Of a DNA stretch of 53,190 bases, positions 1 through 7,859 are shown piece after piece. The position numbers were made by a program, and so were the translations under genes. The notes beneath the pieces are model-generated. The model was not told where the DNA came from, searched no databases, and saw nothing but the letters and a program-made list of their open reading frames with translations. Numbering within the stretch: the first letter of the stretch is position 1; each line of letters starts with the position of its first letter. Origin of the DNA: Acidobacteriota bacterium (GTDB lineage: Bacteria; Acidobacteriota; Thermoanaerobaculia; Gp7-AA8); the NCBI GenBank assembly GCA_019244185.1, contig JAFATB010000008.1:1-53190 (forward strand). Direction: 5' to 3'.

Positions 1-59
1 TGCATGTGTAAAGCACGCCGCCAGCGTTCATTCTGAGCCAGGATCAAACTCTCCAGTTT
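1..59 (-). rRNA. rrs: 16S ribosomal RNA, 5' end only (partial)
   Basis: The reverse complement reads as the universal 5' end of 16S rRNA, including the primer-27F region AGAGTTTGATCCTGGCTCAG at about 32-51. Aligning with the E. coli mature end (AAATTGAAGAG) puts nucleotide 1 near position 59. Only 59 nt are present; the gene runs off the left edge, which falls inside the conserved ACACATGCA stretch. Stopping in a near-identical region is typical of short-read assembly breaks at rRNA operons. Promoter and leader signals follow at 195-260. Confidence 0.95.
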
Positions 60-194
60 TATCTGTTGAATTTGAAGCTCTGACACCAGACAAACGTCTG
101 ATGCTTATTCGGATACTTCTTAGTTGTTTCTGTTGAGCCGCACCTTCACGGTACGCCTCAAAGGAATCACGTTTGCCTTCGTTGCTTTCCTATT

Positions 195-230
195 CAGTTG
201 TCAAAGAACCGGCCTCGCCGAAAGGGCGGC
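195..230 (-). promoter_or_regulatory. rRNA leader antitermination site (boxB-like hairpin plus boxA)
   Basis: On the minus strand, GGTTCTTTGACAACTG (210-195) resembles the rrn boxA consensus TGCTCTTTAACA. It is preceded by a short hairpin GCCG-CCCTTT-CGGC (230-217) in the boxB position. The boxB-then-boxA order, upstream of a 16S gene and downstream of a promoter, matches rrn nut-like leaders that bind the NusB/S10 antitermination complex. The remaining leader (60-194) shows no other feature I recognise. Confidence 0.65.
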
Positions 231-231
231 T

Positions 232-260
232 AGATTGCCAGACCCCTCCGTCCGTGTCAA
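232..260 (-). promoter_or_regulatory. rRNA operon promoter (sigma70-like)
   Basis: A perfect -35 hexamer TTGACA lies at 260-255 on the minus strand, followed after exactly 17 bp by CAATCT (237-232), a weak -10. A 15-bp spacing to GGCAAT is an alternative. Transcription would start near 225 and give a leader of about 165 nt before 16S. The -35 match and the position support the call; the -10 is poor. Positions 261-401 hold no gene or clear motif. Confidence 0.55.
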
Positions 261-401
261 GCGGAATGTGTCCGTTCGAACGAACCCATTCCGTCTGATG
301 CGGACGCGGTAACTCCCGGGATTGTGCTGCTGGAAAAGATCGAACGACTGGTTGCTGCAGGGACCGCGGATCTTAGTGCCGCGACGCGAGGTTGTCAACT
401 T

Positions 402-541
402 CGGCGTCGGGACCCATCACAACGGGGCGAGGGGTGATGCTATTCCAAACCGTTGTGTCCGTGAGAGTTACTGCCGTGTTTCAAGGAGCGCTTCCCGCGT
501 TGGGGACCGTCGATAACGGGAGAGGGGTAGTGGCTATTCCA
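402..541. repeat. imperfect direct repeat upstream of the rRNA promoter
   Basis: Two roughly 45-bp blocks, 402-447 and 497-541, are spaced about 94 bp apart and align with a few substitutions. Both carry a GAGGGGT core followed by CTATTCCA. The second copy overlaps the stop codon of menE (534-536). On the minus strand both lie 140-280 bp upstream of the rRNA -35 box. The unit may be a duplicated menE tail or paired upstream regulator sites; the sequence alone does not decide. The rest of 261-533 contains no convincing gene. Confidence 0.5.
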
Positions 542-1586
542 GCGACTCCCGCAGCATCGCCACGAGCGCCGCACGCTTCAGTTTGCCGAGCGGCGTTCGC
601 GGGATTTCAGCGACCTGATGCACGCGCCGCGCGCGCTCGAACGGATGCACGCGCGCGTCGTAATCACGCACAATCGCCGCCCAGTCAAGGCGCGTCTCCA
701 CCGCCAGATGAATGACGAAGCCGAGCCGCGCATCCGGCACCGCGACGACCGCCGCGCCATCGCCCGCAAGCCCCGCCACAATACGGTCGAGCCGGCTCAA
801 ATCGACTGATTCGCCGCCGATCTTGATGAACTCGCCCGCACGTCCGGCAATGTGCAAGACACACCCATCGACGCTGCCGCGGTCTTCTGTCAGGAACCAG
901 CCGTCGCGTTTGGGATCGGTAAAGCCCGCCTCGGTCGCATAGCCGGTCAACAGCGACTCACTGCGCAACGCCAGGCGGCCGCCTGCCTCGACACGCGCTT
1001 CGACGTGACGGAGCAATACGAGCTCAGGCGATGCGAGCGTGGCAGTCGCGACCTGCGAGCAGCATTCCGTCATGCCGTAACTCGGCAGCACGGGCCAGCC
1101 GAGCTCGCGCGCGCCGTCATACAGATCGTCTGAAAACGCACCGCCGCCCACAACGATCGCGCGCAGCCCGCGCGGCGCACGCAACCCTGCTTCGACGAGG
1201 TCGCGCACTTGCGCCGGCACCAGCGATGCCAGCGTGATCTCGTCCATCGACGCGAACGCCCCCGCATCCCATGTCGCCGCAATGACGCGCGCGCCGGACA
1301 GATACGCGCGTGCATAGATGCCAAGGCCGCCGACGTGAAACGTGGGAAGCACGCAACACCAGACGTCGCGCGCGTCCGACTCGAGATGCCGATTGACCGC
1401 CGCGGCCGATGCGAGCAACGCGCGCTTCGACAACGCCGTGAGCTTCAGAGCGCCGCTGGTGCCCGACGTCGCCAGCCAGACGTGCGCGGGAAGCGACACG
1501 ACGAACGACTCCAGCGCGCGCCGCTCCGCGTCCGGCATGCGCGGATTGAGCAGGACGTGCGACGCATCGCTCGTCCAGTCGATCAT
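534..1586 (-). CDS. menE: o-succinylbenzoate-CoA ligase (MenE), compact form
   Basis: An ANL-superfamily acyl-CoA synthetase that activates o-succinylbenzoate with ATP and CoA in menaquinone synthesis. The phosphate-binding loop TSGTSGALK is near residue 40, the A5 motif YGMTE in the middle, TEDRG and GRAGEFIKIGG (A7/A8) follow, and the catalytic-lysine A10 motif PRTPLGKLKR lies near the C-terminus. At 350 residues it is about 100 shorter than typical MenE; the N-terminal region before the P-loop is cut down. I chose the ATG at 1586 because ATGA overlaps the menC stop, the junction style used throughout this operon. A GTG at 1601 with an upstream GAGG would add five residues. It is the last gene of the men operon, and its stop lies inside a direct repeat near the rRNA promoter. 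Confidence 0.85.
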   Translation of the reverse strand: MIDWTSDASHVLLNPRMPDAERRALESFVVSLPAHVWLATSGTSGALKLTALSKRALLASAAAVNRHLESDARDVWCCVLPTFHVGGLGIYARAYLSGARVIAATWDAGAFASMDEITLASLVPAQVRDLVEAGLRAPRGLRAIVVGGGAFSDDLYDGARELGWPVLPSYGMTECCSQVATATLASPELVLLRHVEARVEAGGRLALRSESLLTGYATEAGFTDPKRDGWFLTEDRGSVDGCVLHIAGRAGEFIKIGGESVDLSRLDRIVAGLAGDGAAVVAVPDARLGFVIHLAVETRLDWAAIVRDYDARVHPFERARRVHQVAEIPRTPLGKLKRAALVAMLRESLE

Positions 1587-2437
1587 TGCAGCCGCGTCCA
1601 CGACTGCGCCTCGAGCAGTTCGTCGAAGCCGATGCCGGTTCCTTCGGGCGGCAGCAGCCGCGCGCCGTCCGCACGCACGCGCGCGAAAAACTCGTTCGGC
1701 TCGTACAGCACGTGCGTAAACAGCCCGCAGCGCGCGCTCACGTCTTGCGCGTGTTGCGCCGCGACATACGCCGCGCCGAACTGTCCCACCGGATGATCCA
1801 TCGACGACGTGACCACGAACTCGCCGTTGAATCGCGGCAACGCGACGCCGCGCGACGGCTTGTGCACGAGCACGGCGAATGCTCCCGGACCGCGCCGCGT
1901 GCCCGCGCGATCGAACGCGAGCCGCAGCCCCGTGCGCTCACTGAGCATCCGCCATTGATCCGCGTCGTAAGCGCAGGGATCCTCGACGAAATCGACCCGC
2001 TCGCGCGGCAGCGTTTCCGCGATGCGCACGAATTCGTCCGCCGTCAGCGTCGCGTTGAAGTCGAGCCGCAGCCGCACGCGCGGCGGGATCACATCGGCCG
2101 TCTTCAGCTTGACGGTATCGAACGCTTCCGGCGGCTCCGCGCCCGGCCAGTGGCTCTCCGGAATCGTCAGTCCTTCAAAGAGCGACACGCCGCGCCGCCG
2201 CGCCTCGCCGTCGGTGCGCGCGAATTCGAGCGACGCGCGCGTGAGCGCCGTCGTCTGCCCGCGCGCGAGCAGCGCCAGCTGTGCGCTCAGTGGCAGATCG
2301 CCCAGCTCCGGCCACGGATGCACATCCGCGAATCCGTCATCGACGCGCAGCAACGCGCCTTCGCGCGCAGCATCGCCCGCCACGGCGCTGAGGCGCCGCC
2401 GCGGGACGAGCGTGTAACGCGAATACCAGATGCTCAT
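1583..2437 (-). CDS. menC: o-succinylbenzoate synthase (MenC)
   Basis: An enolase-superfamily dehydratase converting SHCHC to o-succinylbenzoate. Visible superfamily marks are the KLK pair after FDTV, the metal-ligand strands LRLDFNA and VDFVEDP, and the late lysine in VHKPSRG. The length of 284 residues is slightly short for the family (about 320). The ATG start MSIWYSRY is fixed by a 4-bp ATGA overlap with the menA stop; an upstream extension in the same frame has no homology-like character. The downstream menE start overlaps its stop in the same way, so translation of menA-menC-menE is probably coupled. MenC sequences are divergent, and the assignment draws partly on the operon context. 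Confidence 0.8.
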   Translation of the reverse strand: MSIWYSRYTLVPRRRLSAVAGDAAREGALLRVDDGFADVHPWPELGDLPLSAQLALLARGQTTALTRASLEFARTDGEARRRGVSLFEGLTIPESHWPGAEPPEAFDTVKLKTADVIPPRVRLRLDFNATLTADEFVRIAETLPRERVDFVEDPCAYDADQWRMLSERTGLRLAFDRAGTRRGPGAFAVLVHKPSRGVALPRFNGEFVVTSSMDHPVGQFGAAYVAAQHAQDVSARCGLFTHVLYEPNEFFARVRADGARLLPPEGTGIGFDELLEAQSWTRLQ

Positions 2438-3306
2438 CCGATGACGCTTCCCAGCACGAACAACAACCCGAAGGCCCACTGCAGCGCGCCGGCGATGCCG
2501 AGGCAGCGATTGAGCTCCGCGCCGTTGCTGCGTGCGACGCGCACGAGCAGCATGATGGCGAGCGGTAGCGCGACGAGCGGCAGCAGCAGCCAGCGATCAT
2601 CGCGCATCCACGCGACGAGCGCGTCGGCCGCGAACGGCGCCAGCGCGAAGAACGCGATCTCCGCGCGCGCGAACCGCGTGCCGAAGCGCACCACCGTCGT
2701 GCGCTTGTTGCTGCGGCGATCGCCGTCGACGTCGCGCAGATTGTTGATGACGAGCAGCACGGTCGCGAGCGCGCCGGCGGCGAATCCCGCGACCAGCGCG
2801 GAGCGCGTCAGCTGCAGCGAATGCGCGTAGAACGTGCCGCCGACGGCGATGAAGCCGAAGAAGACGATCACGAACAGCTCGCCGAGACCGTGATACGCGA
2901 GCGGATAGGGGCCGCCCGTATACAGATACGCGGCGGCGATCGACGCGAGTCCGACCAGCAGCATCGGCCAGCCGCAGCGATAGAGCAGCGGAATGCCGCA
3001 GATCGCCGCGAAGAACAGACAGAGCCACGCCGCGCGCATGACGCCTTCCGCGCTGATGAGCCCCGCCTGCGTCACGCGCAGCGGACCGAGTCGCTGGCCG
3101 GTGTCCGCGCCCTTTTTGAAATCCAACGCGTCGTTGATGAAGTTCGTCGCGACCTGAATCATCACGGCGCCCACGAGCGCGCAGACGAACACCCACCAGC
3201 GCACGCCGGCCGGCTCGTGTGCCGCGAGCGCGCTGCCGATCAGCACCGGCACGACCGCGGCCGACAGCGTCTTCGGCCGCGCCGCGAGAATCCACGGACC
3301 GATCAC
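2434..3306 (-). CDS. menA: 1,4-dihydroxy-2-naphthoate polyprenyltransferase (MenA)
   Basis: An integral-membrane UbiA-family prenyltransferase that attaches the polyprenyl chain to DHNA to give demethylmenaquinone. The first Asp-rich motif is in [14 protein letters not shown] and the second in [16 protein letters not shown], both typical of MenA. Many hydrophobic helices follow (for example [24 protein letters not shown]). The 290-residue length is normal. The start is GTG at 3306 ([14 protein letters not shown]), overlapping the menB stop by 4 bp (GTGA). Upstream in-frame sequence is an Arg-rich shadow of menB and was left out. Confidence 0.93.
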   Translation of the reverse strand: MIGPWILAARPKTLSAAVVPVLIGSALAAHEPAGVRWWVFVCALVGAVMIQVATNFINDALDFKKGADTGQRLGPLRVTQAGLISAEGVMRAAWLCLFFAAICGIPLLYRCGWPMLLVGLASIAAAYLYTGGPYPLAYHGLGELFVIVFFGFIAVGGTFYAHSLQLTRSALVAGFAAGALATVLLVINNLRDVDGDRRSNKRTTVVRFGTRFARAEIAFFALAPFAADALVAWMRDDRWLLLPLVALPLAIMLLVRVARSNGAELNRCLGIAGALQWAFGLLFVLGSVIG

Positions 3307-4127
3307 GGGAAGCGCGGGAACTTCGCGAAGTCGGGCTTCCGCTTCTCCACGAACGCGTCGCGCCCTTCCTGCGCCTCTTCGGAAAGGTAATACAGCAGCG
3401 TCGCGCTGCCGCCGAAGTCGAGCAGCCCGACCTGGCCGTCGCAGTCGGCGTTCATCGCGGCCTTCAGGAAGCGCAGCGCCATCGGCGAGAGCGCGAGCAT
3501 CTCGCGGCACCACTGCAGCGTTTCTTCCTCGAGCCGTTCGAGCGGCACGACCGTGTTGATGAGTCCCATCGACAGCGCCTGCTGCGCGTCGTACTGGCGG
3601 CACAAAAACCAGATCTCGCGCGCTTTCTTCTGGCCGATGATGCGGGCGAGGTAGGTCGAGCCGAGTCCGGCGTCGAAGGAGCCGACGCGCGGGCCGGTCT
3701 GGCCGAAGCGCGCGTTTTCCGCGGCGATGGTGAGGTCGCAGACGACGTGCAGCACGTGGCCGCCGCCGATCGCGTAGCCCGCCACCATGGCCACGACCGG
3801 CTTGGGCAGACTGCGAATCTGCTTCTGCACGTCGAGGATGTTGAGGCGCGGGATTTTCTCTTTCGGATCGACGTAGCCGCCTTTGCCGCGAACGCGCTGA
3901 TCGCCACCGGAGCAGAACGCCTCGTTGCCTTCGCCGGTGAGGATGACGACGCCGATTTCGCCGTCGTCGCGCGCCATGTCGAACGCCTCCTTCAACTCCC
4001 CCACCGTTTTCGGCCGGAACGCGTTGCGCACCTCGGGACGATTGATCGTGATCTTCGCGATTCCGTCGTCGGTGCGCTCGTACTTGATGTCTTCGAAGTC
4101 GTGCAGCTTGTGCCAGGTTTCAGCCAT
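3303..4127 (-). CDS. menB: 1,4-dihydroxy-2-naphthoyl-CoA synthase (MenB)
   Basis: A crotonase-fold enzyme that closes the naphthoquinone ring of o-succinylbenzoyl-CoA. The oxyanion-hole and CoA-binding segments are clear: [25 protein letters not shown], and [40 protein letters not shown] is the signature that separates MenB from other crotonases. It has 274 residues, the usual size. The ATG at 4127 gives the canonical N-terminus ([17 protein letters not shown]) and lies 10 bp after the menH stop. This is the most securely identified gene of the operon. Confidence 0.96.
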   Translation of the reverse strand: MAETWHKLHDFEDIKYERTDDGIAKITINRPEVRNAFRPKTVGELKEAFDMARDDGEIGVVILTGEGNEAFCSGGDQRVRGKGGYVDPKEKIPRLNILDVQKQIRSLPKPVVAMVAGYAIGGGHVLHVVCDLTIAAENARFGQTGPRVGSFDAGLGSTYLARIIGQKKAREIWFLCRQYDAQQALSMGLINTVVPLERLEEETLQWCREMLALSPMALRFLKAAMNADCDGQVGLLDFGGSATLLYYLSEEAQEGRDAFVEKRKPDFAKFPRFP

Positions 4128-4137
4128 GCACCGCACG

Positions 4138-4731
4138 TTATTGCAATCGGAGGAACGTTCGCAATCGCGCGACGAACCGCTCCGGCTGCTCCCACGGCAC
4201 GCGATGTCCCGCGTCGGGGCAGACCCACAGCTCCGCGTGCGGCAGACGCGCGACCGCGCGTTGCGCGACGTCGACATATTTCGCGTCGCGCGCGCCGGCG
4301 ATCCAGAGCAGCGGCGTCTCGATCGACTCGAGCCGCGGCGGCGGCAGCACGGCCGGCGAAGACTCGCGCAGCATGCGCGCGAGCTCGCGGCGGTCATAGT
4401 CTTCTTCGCGGCGTTCGACGACGTGGCCGCCGAACACCGGCTGCGCGTTCCAATCGCGCATCAGCGACGGCCAGGCGTCCGTCTCGAAACGCCGCGCCCA
4501 TTCCTCGTCGCGGCGCACGCGCTCGTCGTCGGGCGCATTGAGCCCCGCGGAGACGATGACCGCCTTCGCCACGCGTTGCGTTTCGAGCGCGCGCAACGCG
4601 AGCCGGCCGCCCATCGAGTAGCCGATCAGTACGTCGTCGTCGTGCAGCGTTCCGTCGTACGGCACGTGCGGCCACGGAAGGAAATCCCAATCCGACGCGA
4701 GGCCGAGAAAGCCGGAGAGCGTGCGGATCAT
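4138..4731 (-). CDS. menH: SHCHC synthase-like alpha/beta hydrolase (MenH)
   Basis: An alpha/beta-hydrolase-fold protein expected to eliminate pyruvate from SEPHCHC, the MenD product. The nucleophile elbow is GYSMGG. The acid is probably Asp in GARDAKY and the catalytic histidine is in [12 protein letters not shown] near the end. At 197 residues it is about 50 shorter than E. coli MenH, with a reduced N-terminal part before the elbow. The ATG at 4731 overlaps the stop of the upstream MenD half by 4 bp (ATGA). The position between menD and menB supports the role; by sequence alone it would be called a hydrolase. Confidence 0.8.
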   Translation of the reverse strand: MIRTLSGFLGLASDWDFLPWPHVPYDGTLHDDDVLIGYSMGGRLALRALETQRVAKAVIVSAGLNAPDDERVRRDEEWARRFETDAWPSLMRDWNAQPVFGGHVVERREEDYDRRELARMLRESSPAVLPPPRLESIETPLLWIAGARDAKYVDVAQRAVARLPHAELWVCPDAGHRVPWEQPERFVARLRTFLRLQ

Positions 4732-5654
4732 GCCCACAGCTCGTCGTACTTTTGCCAGGCGCGCTTCGACGACTCTTCGTCCGGCAGCAGCTCGGTGACG
4801 TCGATGTCCCACATGCGCGCCCAGCGCTGGAAGTGCACCTCGTGCACGTTCTCGATGAGACGCTCGCGCAGTTTCGGATCGAGCGCACGCAGCGAGCCGA
4901 CGCGCGAGAAAATGCGGCCGCCGCGGTTGTTGATGATGATGATGCGGAAGCGGCGGTGGCCGAGCTGCGGCACGATCCACGGCGCGTTGAGGTCGTAGAT
5001 CGCGGTGAGATCGCCGACGATGCAGACGTTGTCGCGCGACGGCTCGCACCAGCCGAAGAAGGTCGAGAGCTGGCCGTCGATGCCGTTCGCGCCGCGGTTC
5101 GCCTCGTACGTGAAGCCGCGCGGAGCGCGCGTCGCGGCGAGGTCCCATTCGCGGATGGGCAGACTGTTGCCGAGGTAGACGCGCGTCTCGACACGAAGCT
5201 CGAGCGACAGCGCGCGGAACATCGCGAGCTCCGAGTGCGGCTCCTCGTCGAGAATCTTCGCGAAGCGTTCCGCGTACTCGCGATCGCGCGCGAAAAACGC
5301 CTCGTCACGCCGCATCGGTCTGCGTTCCGGCAACGCGTCGAGCGGGCGCAGCTCGCCGCGCGTGAGCCCCGTGAACGGCAGCGCGCTGTAGTGCACGACC
5401 GGCAGGTCGTTGCTTTCGAGATCACGCCAGAAGCGCAGCGTCGGCACGTTGCCGACGCGCACGACGCCGTCGAAGTTGCCGCGCGCGAGCATGCGTTCGC
5501 CCGACGTGATCAGCGGCAGCTCGCGATCCTCGCGCAATCCGGAGAGCGGCTCGGCATAGACCGGCGCGTTGAGCCGCAGCGCGAACGCCTTCACGCGCGC
5601 GCGGTCGCGCGCCGCGAGTCCGCCGATGAGCACGAGCGGGCGTTTCATAGCCAT
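4728..5654 (-). CDS. menD: MenD C-terminal half: central and TPP pyrophosphate-binding domains
   Basis: This is the second of two reading frames that together make SEPHCHC synthase (thiamine-diphosphate dependent, isochorismate plus 2-oxoglutarate). It starts MAMKRPLVLIGGL, equivalent to the beginning of the MenD central domain. It continues through LGNSLPIREWD, NRGANGIDGQLSTFFG and the TPP/Mg2+ motif GDLTAIYDLN, to INNRGGRIFS. It has 308 residues; with the 147-residue N half the total is 455, against about 556 in E. coli. Its ATG lies 1 nt past the TGA of the upstream half and in another frame, so coupled re-initiation is plausible (ATG at 5648 is an alternative). A one-base indel in the assembly is the competing explanation. 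Confidence 0.82.
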   Translation of the reverse strand: MAMKRPLVLIGGLAARDRARVKAFALRLNAPVYAEPLSGLREDRELPLITSGERMLARGNFDGVVRVGNVPTLRFWRDLESNDLPVVHYSALPFTGLTRGELRPLDALPERRPMRRDEAFFARDREYAERFAKILDEEPHSELAMFRALSLELRVETRVYLGNSLPIREWDLAATRAPRGFTYEANRGANGIDGQLSTFFGWCEPSRDNVCIVGDLTAIYDLNAPWIVPQLGHRRFRIIIINNRGGRIFSRVGSLRALDPKLRERLIENVHEVHFQRWARMWDIDVTELLPDEESSKRAWQKYDELWA

Positions 5655-5655
5655 C

Positions 5656-6099
5656 TCATAGCAGCGGCTCGTCGAACTCGATGTTGAGATGCAGCGGCCG
5701 CGCGCGCGACCACGTCTCGAGCGCCGTTTCCGCGTACACGCCGAAGATGCCGACCTGCTCGATCGACTGCGGCGCGCCGGTGCCACGGTAACGAGCAGGC
5801 CGATCGGCCGAGACCAGCACGAGCGGCAGCCCCGCGTAATGCGCCTCGATCGTCGCGGGCAGGAGCTCCGCGACCGCGGTGCCGGACGTCGTCACGACGG
5901 CGACCGGATTGCCGTGCAGCTTCATGCGGCCGATCGCGAAGAACGCGGCGGAGCGCTCGTCGACGAACGAGTAACAGACTTCGTTGCCGAGGACCGCGAG
6001 GAGCGGACTGTTGCGCGAGCCGGCGCAGACGCAGAATTCGGTGGCGCCGGCGGCACGGATGCTCGCGATCAAACTCCGCGCGCGGTCGACGTTATTCAT
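5656..6099 (-). CDS. menD: MenD N-terminal half: TPP pyrimidine-binding domain
   Basis: It encodes the PYR domain of SEPHCHC synthase. Recognisable MenD segments are [10 protein letters not shown], the conserved Glu in [13 protein letters not shown] (the cofactor-activating glutamate of the family), [37 protein letters not shown] and the domain-closing [11 protein letters not shown]. The frame stops with TGA two codons after that motif, exactly where the PYR domain ends in fused MenD. Its start ATG (6099) overlaps the menF stop by 8 bp. The break falls at a domain boundary and neither half has lost a visible motif, so a working two-subunit enzyme is conceivable. Confidence 0.85.
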   Translation of the reverse strand: MNNVDRARSLIASIRAAGATEFCVCAGSRNSPLLAVLGNEVCYSFVDERSAAFFAIGRMKLHGNPVAVVTTSGTAVAELLPATIEAHYAGLPLVLVSADRPARYRGTGAPQSIEQVGIFGVYAETALETWSRARPLHLNIEFDEPLL

Positions 6100-7144
6100 G
6101 TGCCGACGCGACCCACGCCGCCGACTCGATGCCGAAGAGCGCCTTCACCTGATCGCGCTTCTGCCGCAGCTCGTCGAACTCGCGATCGAGGCGGCTCTCC
6201 GGCAGCAGCCCGACGCCCGAGCCGATGCGAATGCGCTCGCCCGTCCACTGGATGTTGCGGATGGAAACGAGCGCGAGCGCCGAGCGATCGGGACGCTCAA
6301 TGCCGAACGGCGCGCCGAAGGTCCGCCGCTTCACGCCGCGATCCGCCTCGCGCAGCCAGCGTTCGCCCGCGGGGCTGCGCGGCGAGACGCCGAGGGCCGC
6401 GGTCGGATGCAGGCGGCGGATCATCTCCGCGAATGACATCTTCTCCGAGCCGCCCGCTTCGGCGAAAAAGATCGGCGTCATCAGATGCGCGATGCCGGGC
6501 AGGCGCAGCAAACCGTACGGCCCGATCTCGACGTTGCCGAACGGCGCGAGCCTGCGCACGATGTCGTCGACGACGAGGCGGTGCTCGCGGCGCTCTTTCG
6601 GATCGACGAGCAGCTCTTCCGCGCGCGCGACCGGCCGCGTGCCCGCGAGCGCCATCGTGCGATAGCCGTGCGCTTCCGCCTGGAAGAGCAGCTCCGGCGT
6701 CGCGCCGATCATCCCGTGATCGTTGTACGAGTAGCCGTATGCGTGCAGCCCCGGCGGCAACTGCGCGAGCCGCCGCAGAAAGTGACTCCACCATTGGCCG
6801 CGGCGCGTGAAGCGGCCGGACTCGAACACCACCGGCACGATCTTGTTGAAGTCGCCGCGCGCCATCGCCGCGTGCGCGGATTCGAACAGCGGCGCGAAGT
6901 CGCCGAGCGCGGGCGGCTGCCATTCGACTTCCGGCGCGTCGTCCGCGTCGAACCGCGCCGCGAGCTCGTCGAACGAGAGCTCTTCCCATTCCGCCGGATG
7001 CCGCCACGGGTGCACGTCATCGAGGAAAAAGTCGCTGACGTAAAATGCCGGCCGCTCCGACCGGCGAAACGGCAACTGCTCGAACGGTCCCCAGCCGACG
7101 AACGCGCGCGCCGGGGCGGTCTGAACGAACGCGAAGTCGCGCAT
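6092..7144 (-). CDS. menF: isochorismate synthase (MenF)
   Basis: A chorismate-binding enzyme that isomerises chorismate to isochorismate, the entry step to menaquinone. Family marks are FNKIVPVV (position of the general-base lysine), [41 protein letters not shown] and the C-terminal [13 protein letters not shown] with the Mg2+-binding acidic segment. It has 350 residues; the N-terminal scaffold is shorter than in E. coli MenF (431). I chose the ATG at 7144 (MRDFAFVQ); a TTG at 7165 would overlap the divergent menG. It is the first gene of the operon, and its start codon lies only 13 bp from that of menG, so its promoter must overlap menG coding sequence. Confidence 0.92.
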   Translation of the reverse strand: MRDFAFVQTAPARAFVGWGPFEQLPFRRSERPAFYVSDFFLDDVHPWRHPAEWEELSFDELAARFDADDAPEVEWQPPALGDFAPLFESAHAAMARGDFNKIVPVVFESGRFTRRGQWWSHFLRRLAQLPPGLHAYGYSYNDHGMIGATPELLFQAEAHGYRTMALAGTRPVARAEELLVDPKERREHRLVVDDIVRRLAPFGNVEIGPYGLLRLPGIAHLMTPIFFAEAGGSEKMSFAEMIRRLHPTAALGVSPRSPAGERWLREADRGVKRRTFGAPFGIERPDRSALALVSIRNIQWTGERIRIGSGVGLLPESRLDREFDELRQKRDQVKALFGIESAAWVASAHE

Positions 7145-7157
7145 CGCGCGTGATTGT

Positions 7158-7859
7158 ATGACCAACTACACCGGCCCCGACCCGGCGAACATCCGCTCGA
7201 TGTTCGCGTCGATCGCAACGCGTTACGACCGCGCGAATACCGTGCTGTCCGCCGGCGTGCATCACCTCTGGCGGCGCAAAGCGGTGCGGCGTTCCGAGGC
7301 CAAAGAAGGGGATGCGATCCTCGACTGCGCGACCGGCACGGGCGACCTCGCGATCGCGTTTGCAAAGCAAGTCGGCGCGCGCGGCCGCGTCGTCGGAACC
7401 GACTTCGTTCCCGAGATGCTGACGCTCGCGCGCGCGAAGGCGCCGTCGATCACGTTCGAAGTCGCGGACGTCACGCAGCTGCCGTACGCCGATGCGAGCT
7501 TCGACGTCGCGTCGATCTCGTTCGGCATCCGCAACGTCGGCGATCCGCGCAAAGGCATCGCGGAGATGGCGCGCGTCGTTCGCCCCGGCGGACGCGTCAT
7601 CGTGCTCGAGTTCGGACAGCCGCAAAACCGCCTCTTCGCCGCGCTGTACGACATCTACTCCCGCCGCATCCTCCCCCGCCTCGGCGGACTCGTGACCGGC
7701 CAGCGCGACGCGTACGCGTATCTCGAGCGCTCCGCGGGACGCTTCCCCTGCGGCGACGACTTCGCCGCGCTCATGCGCGACGCCGCCGATTTCGCGAGCG
7801 TCACGTACGAGCCGCTGACCTTCGGCATTGCTTACCTGTATAAAGGTATAAAGCGTTAA
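7158..7859 (+). CDS. menG: demethylmenaquinone methyltransferase (MenG/UbiE)
   Basis: A class I SAM methyltransferase for the last step of menaquinone synthesis. UbiE/MenG marks are FASIATRYDRANTVLSAGVHHLWRR near the N-terminus, the SAM loop DCATGTGDLA, VGTDFVPEML, ISFGIRNVGDPRKGIAEM and VRPGGRVIVLEF. It has 233 residues, the normal size. It completes the men set but is divergent from the operon (13 bp between start codons) and is coupled to the threonine genes by a TAATG stop/start overlap, so it may be co-transcribed with them. No menI thioesterase is visible in the window. Confidence 0.94.
   Translation: MTNYTGPDPANIRSMFASIATRYDRANTVLSAGVHHLWRRKAVRRSEAKEGDAILDCATGTGDLAIAFAKQVGARGRVVGTDFVPEMLTLARAKAPSITFEVADVTQLPYADASFDVASISFGIRNVGDPRKGIAEMARVVRPGGRVIVLEFGQPQNRLFAALYDIYSRRILPRLGGLVTGQRDAYAYLERSAGRFPCGDDFAALMRDAADFASVTYEPLTFGIAYLYKGIKR

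Noticed and set aside
124..516. Short open frames in the rRNA leader region
   Set aside because: They lie over the promoter, boxA/boxB and repeat, have Arg-rich random composition and no ribosome sites.
5640..5800. Programmed ribosomal frameshift joining the MenD halves
   Set aside because: No slippery heptamer or A-run is present near the stop (the sequence around it is CTGCTATGAGATGG); re-initiation at the nearby ATG or a sequence error is simpler.
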